5,143 nt of DNA from an uncultured Actinomycetes bacterium (GTDB lineage: Bacteria; Actinomycetota; Acidimicrobiia; Acidimicrobiales; RAAP-2): positions 1 through 5,143 of the forward strand of contig CAITOG010000043.1 in NCBI GenBank assembly GCA_903893955.1. The letters run 5' to 3'. The position numbers and the translations under genes are program-made. Shown piece after piece: positions 1 through 5,143 of this stretch. Each line of letters opens with the position of its first letter. The stretch's first letter is position 1. The notes beneath the pieces are model-generated. The model worked only from the letters and a program-made list of their open reading frames with translations. It did no database searches and had not been told where the DNA came from.

Positions 1-367
1 CGAAGAGGATGCTGCCCAGCCAGAGGCGCTGTGCCACCCACAGATGGACACCGAGCCAGTGGGTGAGCAGGAAAAAGGGGCCCATCGGGAGCAGGTAGCC
101 GACGTACTCGTGCGTCACCGTTCCTGCGGCCACGGTTGGGTCCCACATCGAGGTGACCTGCCCCAGGAACTTGGCCGGATTCAAGTACAGGTAAGTCTTG
201 GTGTCGGGAGTCGCCACGCCGGGGCGGATGAGCAGCACCGGGAGATAGGCGATCACGCCGATCATGAGGTAGCTCAGCCAACCCAGCATCCTCGAGGGTC
301 GATCGTGCGTCGAAGCGTCTCCCTGCTCGCGCTCGATGGTGGTGCTGGTGAGTGGGGGGACGGTCAT
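1..367 (-). CDS. AftD-like alpha-(1->3)-arabinofuranosyltransferase family protein (DUF3367), N-terminal part
   Basis: Reading the minus strand from an ATG at 367-365 gives 122 uninterrupted codons that run off the left edge, so only the N-terminus is present. Residues 1-26 are polar and probably cytoplasmic. Residues 27-47 form a first membrane helix (MLGWLSYLMIGVIAYLPVLL). A conserved-looking extracytoplasmic loop follows, with TPDTKTYLYLNP (53-64), MWDP (74-77), GTVTHEYVGYLLPMGP (82-97), and then VAQRLWLGSILF at the window edge. These blocks match my memory of the N-terminal GT-C domain of the actinobacterial AftD/DUF3367 family, large polytopic enzymes that use decaprenyl-phospho-arabinose to add arabinofuranose to cell-envelope glycans. 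Asp55 in the first loop is where GT-C enzymes usually keep a catalytic or metal-binding acid. An in-frame TGA lies upstream (408-406) with no ATG/GTG between it and 367, so the start is 367 or later; Met27 is a possible alternative. No Shine-Dalgarno is visible. Family assignment is confident; the exact acceptor glycan is unknown. Confidence 0.86.
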   Translation of the reverse strand, partial: MTVPPLTSTTIEREQGDASTHDRPSRMLGWLSYLMIGVIAYLPVLLIRPGVATPDTKTYLYLNPAKFLGQVTSMWDPTVAAGTVTHEYVGYLLPMGPFFLLTHWLGVHLWVAQRLWLGSILF

Positions 368-415
368 AGGTGGTACTGGTCGGCTTCGACGGAGACGAAT
401 GGCTCAGGACGAGCC

Positions 416-443
416 TTGGGACGCCGCAGGGCCCCTGTAGTCT
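416..443 (+). promoter_or_regulatory. Candidate promoter for the methyltransferase-coaE-uvrB-uvrA operon
   Basis: TAGTCT at 438-443 fits the actinobacterial -10 pattern TANNNT. TTGGGA at 416-421 matches four of six bases of the TTGACA -35 consensus, with a 16-base spacer. The -10 ends six bases before a GTG at 450, so transcription starting about seven bases downstream of the -10 would begin on that GTG, as in leaderless actinobacterial transcripts. The location upstream of four closely packed co-directional genes supports a promoter here, but both hexamers are weak enough to be chance. Confidence 0.4.
427..437. repeat. Short inverted repeat in the divergent promoter region
   Basis: CAGGG (427-431) and CCCTG (433-437) are perfect inverted arms around a single C. 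The repeat lies between the candidate -35 and -10 of the plus-strand promoter, where a dimeric regulator could bind as an operator. It is only 5 bp per arm in GC-rich DNA, has no T tail and a one-base loop, so it is not a terminator, and it may be fortuitous. Confidence 0.25.
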
Positions 444-449
444 AAGCAG

Positions 450-512
450 GTGACGGCGAACACCTCAGGTCGAGTGCTCAGAGTGATCCGACAGGGTCGC
501 ATCGATGGCTGA
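450..512 (+). CDS. Possible 20-codon leaderless leader ORF overlapping the methyltransferase start
   Basis: A GTG at 450-452 opens 20 codons ending at TGA 510-512. The peptide is basic (contains GRVLRVIRQGRIDG). Its start sits exactly six bases after the -10-like TAGTCT, the same arrangement seen before uvrB and uvrA. Its stop overlaps the first codons of the methyltransferase (ATG 505) in another frame, which would allow terminating ribosomes to reinitiate there. Alternatively this is the true N-terminus of the methyltransferase: removing one G at 507-508 would fuse the two frames into one ORF, so a sequencing indel cannot be excluded. It may also be meaningless. No homologue is recognised. 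Confidence 0.3.
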   Translation: MTANTSGRVLRVIRQGRIDG

Positions 513-1302
513 AGCCTCTCGATTGACCGGGGAGCGCCCTCAGCAGGGTGTGACGCCCGACTCGTTGTTGACCCTCCACGCTGCTGGCTATCGGGCGATG
601 CGAGAGCGCTTGGAAAGCGGTCAGATCCTCGACGTCGGCTGCGGGCAGGGCTTTGAGTCCGTCACCCTCGTCGGTCCTGGTCGACACGTCATCGGCGTCG
701 ACTACTCAGCTGACGCCGTCGAGTTCGCCACCGAGCGATTCGGGCCAGACGGTCTTGAGGTTCGCGAGATGAACGCGCTCGCGCTCGGCTTCGACGATGG
801 ATCCTTCGACGCCGTGTGCTCGTCGCACCTCATCGAGCACTTCGACGATCCATCGCGCCACGTCGCCGAGATGGCTCGCGTGGTCCGCGACGACGGGCAG
901 GTCTTGATCCTGACCCCGAACGAGCCAGCTGACTTCGAGAACCCTTTCCACCTCCACCTCTTCGGGCGCGACGAGCTTCGTGGTCTGCTCGAGGCGTACT
1001 TCGACGATGTCTGGCTTGGCGGCGTCGACGCAGTTGCATGGGTGAAGGCAGATTTCGCTGCTCGACGGATTCGGGCGACCAAGCTGCTCAAGCTGGACGT
1101 GTTCGACCTGCGCCACAAGATCCCGCACTCCTGGTACGTCGCCGCCTATACGCGGCTGCTGCCCCTCGCATATCGGCTCATCGCCCGAGGCGACTCAGGT
1201 GGCTCGAAGGGGATCACCATCGACGACTGGTTCGTCACCGAGGACATCGACGACTCGACCCTGGTGCTCTTCGCCGTGTGCCGAGGACCTCGTCGGGCCT
1301 GA
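505..1302 (+). CDS. Class I SAM-dependent methyltransferase
   Basis: The 265-residue product has the order of motifs of a Rossmann-fold methyltransferase (Methyltransf_11/25-like). Motif I, the glycine-rich SAM loop, is ILDVGCGQGFES at 41-52. The acidic end of strand beta 2, which binds the ribose hydroxyls of SAM, is VIGVDYS (62-68, Asp66). FDAVCSSHLIEHFDDP at 101-116 is the motif IV region, and GQVLILTPNEP (131-141) is the beta 5 region. ENPFHLHLFGRDELRGLL (145-162) is typical of methyltransferases of this superfamily acting on small molecules, lipids or glycans. No signal peptide or membrane helix is seen, so it is cytoplasmic. The ATG at 505 is chosen because an in-frame TGA lies at 484-486 and AGGG at 493-496 gives a weak ribosome site at 8 bases; Met32 (ATG 598) would leave too little before motif I. 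The substrate is unknown; the divergent envelope glycosyltransferase makes a glycolipid or polysaccharide substrate conceivable, but that is inference. Confidence 0.88.
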   Translation: MAEASRLTGERPQQGVTPDSLLTLHAAGYRAMRERLESGQILDVGCGQGFESVTLVGPGRHVIGVDYSADAVEFATERFGPDGLEVREMNALALGFDDGSFDAVCSSHLIEHFDDPSRHVAEMARVVRDDGQVLILTPNEPADFENPFHLHLFGRDELRGLLEAYFDDVWLGGVDAVAWVKADFAARRIRATKLLKLDVFDLRHKIPHSWYVAAYTRLLPLAYRLIARGDSGGSKGITIDDWFVTEDIDDSTLVLFAVCRGPRRA

Positions 1303-1303
1303 G

Positions 1304-1912
1304 ATGTACGCCATCGGGCTGACCGGGGGGATCGGGTCGGGCAAGTCGGCAGTGGCCGACCTGCTGGTCGAACGAGGCGCGTGGCTGATCGACGCCGACG
1401 TGGTCGCCCGTGAGGTGGTCGAGCCTGGTGGCCCTGCGTACGAGCCGCTCATCGAGAGGTTCGGCAGCGAGATCGTCGGCCCTGATGGGCAGATCATCCG
1501 TCAGGCGCTGGCTGACCGTGCCTTCTCAGACCCAGCTGCCCTCGAGGCGCTGAACGCCATCACCCACCCTGCGATCGGGATCGAGATGATCGAGCGGCAA
1601 CAGGCGCTGTCGGACACCGATGCGCTCGTCATCCTTGCTATCCCGCTGCTGCGGCCGATCCACAGGGAGACGATGACGATCGACGCCGTCGTCGTGGTGG
1701 ACTGCGACACGGAGATCGCCATCGACCGCCTCGTGAGGTACCGGGACTTCCCGATCGAGGACGCTCGAGCTCGAATCGCTGCGCAGATCACGAGGGAGGA
1801 GCGTCGCGCTGAGGCCGACTACATCGTGCTCAACGAAGGCGGCCTCGACGAGCTCCATGGCGAGATCGACGCCCTCTGGACCTGGATAGGCGAACGACGG
1901 GACTCGATCTAA
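1304..1912 (+). CDS. coaE: Dephospho-CoA kinase
   Basis: CoaE phosphorylates the 3'-hydroxyl of dephospho-CoA with ATP, the last step of coenzyme A synthesis, in the cytoplasm. The 202-residue product opens with MYAIGLTGGIGSGKS, whose Walker A motif is GGIGSGKS at 8-15. It continues with the family signature LIDADVVAREVVEPG (28-42), RAFSDPAALEALNAITHP (72-89), IPLL (113-116), the lid region RYRDFPIEDARARIAAQ (145-161), and RRAEADYIVLNEG (167-179), equivalent to the usual R-x-x-AD-x-x-x-x-N-x-G block. Length is that of a single-domain CoaE; the GrpB-like C-terminal domain of mycobacterial CoaE is absent. The ATG at 1304 puts the protein start just before the P-loop and leaves one base after the preceding TGA (1300-1302), implying translational coupling; in-frame starts further upstream, near 1199, would add about 35 non-family residues read from the methyltransferase gene. 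The usual Glu after PLLxE is not obvious: the sequence reads IPLLRPIHRE. Confidence 0.96.
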   Translation: MYAIGLTGGIGSGKSAVADLLVERGAWLIDADVVAREVVEPGGPAYEPLIERFGSEIVGPDGQIIRQALADRAFSDPAALEALNAITHPAIGIEMIERQQALSDTDALVILAIPLLRPIHRETMTIDAVVVVDCDTEIAIDRLVRYRDFPIEDARARIAAQITREERRAEADYIVLNEGGLDELHGEIDALWTWIGERRDSI

Positions 1913-1918
1913 GCCCGA

Positions 1919-1930
1919 TACGCTGAGGCC
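1919..1930 (+). promoter_or_regulatory. Candidate leaderless -10 element for uvrB
   Basis: TACGCT at 1919-1924 matches TANNNT and is followed by six bases and then the uvrB GTG at 1931. The only purine-rich match to a ribosome site, GAGG at 1925-1928, ends two bases before the start, too close for normal Shine-Dalgarno pairing. A leaderless transcript beginning at the GTG therefore explains initiation better than the GAGG does, though coupling to coaE (stop 18 bases upstream) is also possible. I find no convincing -35. No SOS-box match is seen nearby. Confidence 0.4.
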
Positions 1931-3988
1931 GTGGCTGAGTTCAAGGTCGTCTCTCCGTTCCAGCCAGCAGGCGATCAGCCTGCAGCCATCGCCGCCCTCG
2001 CAGAGGGGGTGGGTGACGGCCTGCGATTCCAGACGCTCGAGGGCATCACTGGCAGCGGCAAGACCGCGACCATGGCCTGGGTCATCGAGAAGACCCAGCG
2101 ACCCACGCTGATCATCGAGCCGAACAAGTCCCTCGCCGCCCAGCTCGCCTCTGAGCTCAGGGAGCTGCTCCCGGAGAACCGGGTCGAATTCTTCGTCTCG
2201 TACTACGACTACTACCAACCCGAGGCCTACATCGTTCGAAGCGACACCTTCATCGAGAAGGACTCGTCGATCAACGACGAGATCGACCGACTTCGACATG
2301 CTGCGACCTCGTCGCTGCTGACTCGGCGAGACGTCGTGGTGGTGGCCTCGGTGTCGTGCATCTATGGGCTGGGCAATCCGATTGAGTACCAGGACCGTGT
2401 CCTCGCCGTCAGGGTGGGCGACGAGATCGACCAGCGAGATCTGTTGCGACGGCTGGTGGACCTGCAGTACAGCCGAAATGACCTGACGCTGGTCCGAGGT
2501 ACCTTCCGCTCGAAGGGCGACACCGTCGAGGTGCACCCAGCCTATGAGGAGCATGGTCTTCGTATCGAGCTGTTCGGGGACAACATCGAGCGGATCTCGG
2601 TGTTCGACACCATGACCGGCGACATCCTGGGCGACGAGCAGGAGGTCATCGTCTTCGCCGCCACGCACTATGTCGCAGGCGACGAGGCGATGCAGCGCGC
2701 CATCGCAGCGATCGAGATCGAGCTGCGAGAGCGACTCGGGGAGTTCGAGGCGGAGGGAAAGCTTCTCGAGGCGCAACGACTTCGAACCCGAACCGAGCAC
2801 GACCTCGAGATGCTCGCCGAGACCGGGGTCTGCGCAGGCGTCGAGAACTACAGCCGTCATTTCGATGGCAGAGAGGCGGGCGAACGGCCGTACACGCTCA
2901 TCGACTTCTTCCCGCGCGATCTGCTGGTCATGATCGACGAGAGCCACGTGGCAGTCCCGCAGCTCAATGGCCAGTACGCGGGGGATCGATCGCGAAAGGA
3001 CGTCCTCGTCGAGCACGGTTTCCGGCTCCCGTCGGCCAAGGACAACCGACCGTTGCGATTTGAGGAGTTCCTCGAGTGCGTTCCACAGGCGATCTTCGTG
3101 TCAGCGACCCCGGGGCCCTTCGAGCTCGAGACGTCGGACCAGATCGTCGAGCAGGTGATCCGACCGACCGGCCTGCTCGATCCGCTCGTCGAGATCCGAC
3201 CGACCAAGGGTCAGATCGACGACCTCAAGGCTGAGATCGGCTCCGAGGTGGCGCTTGGCGGCAGGGTGCTGATCACCACGCTGACGAAGAAGATGGCCGA
3301 AGACCTGACCGACTACCTCACCGAGGCGGGCATCCGGGTCCAGTACCTGCACTCCGACATCGACACCATCGAGCGGATCGAGATCTTGCGTGACCTGCGA
3401 CTCGGTCGCTTCGACGTGCTCGTCGGGATCAACCTGCTCAGGGAAGGTCTCGATCTGCCCGAGGTGAGCCTGGTGGTGATCCTCGACGCAGACAAGGAGG
3501 GGTTCTTGCGTTCACGTTCAGCGTTGATCCAGACGATGGGACGGGCGGCGCGCAACGTCCGAGGTCGAGCGGTGCTCTACGCCGATGTCATGACCGACTC
3601 GATGGAGGTTGCGATCGGGGTGACCCAGCGTCGACGCGCGGCGCAGATGGCGTACAACCAGGAGAAGGGCATCGACCCGGTCGGCGTCTCGAAGGCGGTG
3701 ACCGACATCCTCGGGCGACTTCGCTCGGCCAGCGGGGGCGACAAGCGTCGAGGTCGGGGAGCGTCGTCGACTCGCAGGCCGGTGGCACCAAGCCCGGCCG
3801 CCGAGCTCGTTGTGGCAGACGGCGATCCCCAAGTCGCTGCGGCGGCGCTTGAAGCGGCGATGCTCAAGGCTGCCGATGAGCTGCGGTTCGAAGAAGCGGC
3901 GATGCTGCGCGACGAGCTGCACGCGCTCCAAGCCGCAGTAGGGCAGGACCCCGTGGTGGCTGCCGACGCCGGCACATCGCTCCGCTAG
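1931..3988 (+). CDS. uvrB: Excinuclease ABC subunit B (UvrB)
   Basis: UvrB receives damaged DNA from UvrA, verifies the lesion with its helicase-like core and recruits UvrC for the incisions of nucleotide excision repair. The complete 685-residue protein has the normal length. Visible in order: FQPAGDQPAAI (10-20); Walker A GITGSGKT (38-45); the beta-hairpin that clamps DNA, YYDYYQPEAY (91-100) through DTFIEKDSSIN (105-115); LLTRRDVVVVASVSCIYGLG (129-148); YSRHFDGREAGERPYTLIDFFP (307-328); Walker B region DESH (336-339) with GDRSRKDVLVEHGFRLPSA; SATPGPFE (391-398); and helicase motifs V and VI, DVLVGINLLREGLDLPEV (495-512) and QTMGRAARN (534-542). A low-complexity, charged/Ala-Pro linker (about 598-635) leads to a C-terminal UVR domain at about 636-669 (AADELRFEEAAMLRDEL), which contacts UvrC. 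The GTG start gives the usual UvrB N-terminus. The residue before Walker A Gly38 is Glu37, where many UvrBs have Leu (LLG); the motif is otherwise intact. Its stop TAG overlaps the candidate -10 of uvrA. Confidence 0.98.
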   Translation: MAEFKVVSPFQPAGDQPAAIAALAEGVGDGLRFQTLEGITGSGKTATMAWVIEKTQRPTLIIEPNKSLAAQLASELRELLPENRVEFFVSYYDYYQPEAYIVRSDTFIEKDSSINDEIDRLRHAATSSLLTRRDVVVVASVSCIYGLGNPIEYQDRVLAVRVGDEIDQRDLLRRLVDLQYSRNDLTLVRGTFRSKGDTVEVHPAYEEHGLRIELFGDNIERISVFDTMTGDILGDEQEVIVFAATHYVAGDEAMQRAIAAIEIELRERLGEFEAEGKLLEAQRLRTRTEHDLEMLAETGVCAGVENYSRHFDGREAGERPYTLIDFFPRDLLVMIDESHVAVPQLNGQYAGDRSRKDVLVEHGFRLPSAKDNRPLRFEEFLECVPQAIFVSATPGPFELETSDQIVEQVIRPTGLLDPLVEIRPTKGQIDDLKAEIGSEVALGGRVLITTLTKKMAEDLTDYLTEAGIRVQYLHSDIDTIERIEILRDLRLGRFDVLVGINLLREGLDLPEVSLVVILDADKEGFLRSRSALIQTMGRAARNVRGRAVLYADVMTDSMEVAIGVTQRRRAAQMAYNQEKGIDPVGVSKAVTDILGRLRSASGGDKRRGRGASSTRRPVAPSPAAELVVADGDPQVAAAALEAAMLKAADELRFEEAAMLRDELHALQAAVGQDPVVAADAGTSLR

Positions 3989-3997
3989 GGTCCCGAC
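3986..3997 (+). promoter_or_regulatory. Candidate leaderless -10 element for uvrA, containing the uvrB stop codon
   Basis: TAGGGT at 3986-3991 fits TANNNT; its first three bases are the uvrB stop codon. Six bases then separate it from the uvrA GTG at 3998, the same spacing as before uvrB. CCGACG at 3963-3968 sits at a 17-base spacer and keeps only the central GAC of a -35 consensus. The competing reading is that AGGG (3987-3990), seven bases from the GTG, is a weak Shine-Dalgarno used on a read-through mRNA. Both could be true. No terminator separates uvrB from uvrA. Confidence 0.38.
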
Positions 3998-5143
3998 GTG
4001 GCCGACAAAATCATCATCCGAGGGGCGCGCGAGCACAACCTCAAGGATGTGTCGCTTGATCTTCCGAGGGAGAAGCTCATCGTCTTCACCGGCCTGTCTG
4101 GTTCCGGAAAGTCCTCGCTGGCGTTCGACACCATCTACGCCGAGGGGCAGCGACGCTATGTCGAGTCCCTCTCTGCGTATGCCCGCCAGTTCCTCGGTCA
4201 GATGGACAAGCCGGACGTCGACTTCATCGAAGGACTGTCCCCTGCAATCTCGATCGACCAGAAGTCGGCGTCTCGAAATCCACGATCCACCGTCGGGACC
4301 ATCACCGAGGTCTACGACTACCTCCGGTTGCTCTACGCCCGGATCGGCCGGCCGCACTGTCCGACGTGTGGCCGGTCGGTCGCGAGGCAGACGCCGCAGC
4401 AGATCGTCGATCGAGTGCTCGATCTCGACGAAGGTGCCAGGTTCCTCGTGTTGGCTCCGGTCGTTCGCGGTCGCAAGGGGGAGTACGCAGGCCTGCTCGA
4501 CGAGCTGGCCGCAGAGGGTTTCGCCCGAGTGCGCGTCGATGGCGACATGGTCGAGCTGGCCGATCGAGCTGAGGTGTCATTGGCTCGCTATGAGCAGCAC
4601 ACCATCGAGGTGGTCGTCGATCGGCTCATCCGACGAGAGGGGATCCGCCAGCGGCTCACCGAGTCGATGGAGCAGGCCCTCGGACTCGCCCAGGGCACCG
4701 CCGAGATCCAGGTCGTCGACAAGGACGGCAATGCTCTTGGTGAGGCGCTGACCTTCAGCGAGCATTTGGCCTGCACGAACTGCGGCACCAGCTTCGAGGA
4801 GCCGGTACCGAGAAGCTTCTCGTTCAACTCTCCCTATGGCGCCTGCCCTGAGTGTGCGGGGCTCGGCACTCGCTTCGAGGTCGACCCAGAACTCGTGGTG
4901 AGCGATGCGACGCTGTCGCTGTCTGAGGGAGCGGTGGCGCCGTGGGCAGGGTCGAGGAGTGCCTACTTCGAGGCGCTGCTCGCTGGGATCGCTGAGGCGG
5001 GCGGCTTCGACGTGGAGACTGCGTGGAGCGATCTTCGAGCGAAGGACCGCAAGATGGTGCTGTTCGGCTCCGGCACCAAGAAGATCGACGTGCGCTACCG
5101 GAATCGCTTCGGACGCAGCAGGTCGTACTCGACCCCGTTCGAG
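3998..5143 (+). CDS. uvrA: Excinuclease ABC subunit A (UvrA), N-terminal part
   Basis: UvrA is the dimeric damage-sensing ATPase of nucleotide excision repair; it loads UvrB. The frame is open from GTG 3998 to the right edge, 382 codons of a protein normally near 950 residues, so the second ATPase half is missing from the window. IIIRGAREHNLKDVSLDLP (5-23) is the canonical UvrA N-terminus. Walker A is GLSGSGKS (32-39), followed by LAFDTIYAEGQRRYVESLSAYARQFLGQM (41-69). The Q-loop is ISIDQKS (85-91, Gln88), with ASRNPRSTVGTITEVYDYLRLLYARIG after it. A cysteine pair CPTC is at 121-124. Residues about 130-255 are the UvrB-binding region. Zinc-finger cysteines C259-x2-C262 and C283-x2-C286, with 20 residues between the pairs, match the first C4 zinc module of the family; FSFNSPYGACPECAGLG (274-290) is the family signature. 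The last residues enter the insertion domain. It starts nine bases after the uvrB stop and probably shares its transcript. Confidence 0.98.
   Translation, partial: MADKIIIRGAREHNLKDVSLDLPREKLIVFTGLSGSGKSSLAFDTIYAEGQRRYVESLSAYARQFLGQMDKPDVDFIEGLSPAISIDQKSASRNPRSTVGTITEVYDYLRLLYARIGRPHCPTCGRSVARQTPQQIVDRVLDLDEGARFLVLAPVVRGRKGEYAGLLDELAAEGFARVRVDGDMVELADRAEVSLARYEQHTIEVVVDRLIRREGIRQRLTESMEQALGLAQGTAEIQVVDKDGNALGEALTFSEHLACTNCGTSFEEPVPRSFSFNSPYGACPECAGLGTRFEVDPELVVSDATLSLSEGAVAPWAGSRSAYFEALLAGIAEAGGFDVETAWSDLRAKDRKMVLFGSGTKKIDVRYRNRFGRSRSYSTPFE

Larger units (their letters stand above)
368..449. promoter_or_regulatory. Divergent intergenic region between the AftD-like gene and the methyltransferase operon
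   Basis: This 82-base stretch separates the minus-strand envelope gene from the plus-strand genes and must hold the control elements of both unless they lie inside coding sequence. It contains a plus-strand -10-like TAGTCT (438-443), a minus-strand -10-like TAGACT (444-439) and an inverted repeat CAGGG-c-CCCTG (427-437). I see no terminator-like hairpin with a T run and no RNA gene. The minus-strand transcript from TAGACT would have a leader of roughly 65 bases before the ATG at 367. All promoter assignments here are inference from pattern matching. Confidence 0.5.

Noticed and set aside
427..437. Intrinsic terminator in the divergent region
   Set aside because: The inverted repeat has a one-base loop and no T tract, and both flanking genes point away from it, so a terminator is not expected there.
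44..445. Long plus-strand reading frame opposite the envelope gene
   Set aside because: It is antisense to the minus-strand AftD-like frame, whose protein is clearly recognisable; the plus-strand product is low-complexity and resembles nothing known.
1199..1303. Upstream in-frame start for coaE
   Set aside because: It would add about 35 residues read out of frame from the methyltransferase gene before the conserved MYAIGLTGGIGSGKS start.
1891..1908. Possible SOS box (CGAAC...) at the end of coaE, ahead of uvrB
   Set aside because: The right half reads GGAC rather than GTTC, so it lacks the inverted symmetry of the actinobacterial GAAC-N4-GTTC LexA site; no better match was seen by eye upstream of uvrB or uvrA.
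1526..3016. 496-codon minus-strand open frame opposite coaE and uvrB
   Set aside because: Long antisense frames are common in GC-rich genes with strong third-position bias. The product has no recognisable domain, spans two genes and the gap between them, and the plus strand encodes unmistakable CoaE and UvrB.
3518..4357. 279-codon minus-strand open frame across the uvrB-uvrA junction
   Set aside because: Shadow of the uvrB and uvrA frames; composition is Arg/Val/Asp-rich with no family resemblance.
4047..4751. 234-codon plus-strand frame inside uvrA
   Set aside because: Ser/Arg-rich out-of-frame translation; the frame from 3998 encodes canonical UvrA motifs over the same stretch.

Overview
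The window is GC-rich chromosomal DNA, densely coded, with GTG starts, almost no classical Shine-Dalgarno sequences and strong G/C preference at third codon positions. Protein content points to an actinobacterium. The leftmost gene is the N-terminus of an AftD-type (DUF3367) arabinofuranosyltransferase, a family largely restricted to Actinomycetota. The CoaE is a short single-domain enzyme, without the C-terminal GrpB-like extension of mycobacterial CoaE, and it lies directly beside uvrB and uvrA. My best guess is a member of Acidimicrobiia or a similar deep-branching actinobacterial lineage; that is inference from memory of families, not a database result.

Layout: (1) positions 1-367, minus strand, 5' part of the AftD-like membrane glycosyltransferase, running off the left edge. 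(2) 368-449, a short divergent intergenic region with candidate promoter elements for both directions, possibly sharing a near-symmetric -10 (TAGTCTA), and a small inverted repeat. (3) 450-512, a possible 20-codon leaderless leader ORF overlapping the next start. (4) 505-1302, a class I SAM-dependent methyltransferase. (5) 1304-1912, coaE (dephospho-CoA kinase), one base after the methyltransferase stop. (6) 1931-3988, complete uvrB. (7) 3998-5143, the first 382 codons of uvrA, running off the right edge.

The four plus-strand genes are tightly packed (gaps of 1, 18 and 9 bases) with no visible terminator, so they can be read as one operon. UvrA and UvrB act together in nucleotide excision repair: UvrA2 loads UvrB on damaged DNA. 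CoaE performs the last step of coenzyme A synthesis and has no mechanistic link to repair; its place beside uvrB recalls the coaE-uvrB region known in mycobacteria. The methyltransferase may belong functionally with the divergent envelope gene, but its substrate cannot be read from sequence.

The most notable non-coding signal is a repeated arrangement TANNNT-N6-GTG at three places (before 450, before uvrB and before uvrA). It fits actinobacterial leaderless promoters and suggests that uvrB and uvrA can each be transcribed from their own start besides read-through. I see no mobile element, CRISPR array, RNA gene or phage gene, and no evidence for a new defence or other exotic system: this is mostly an ordinary housekeeping region.
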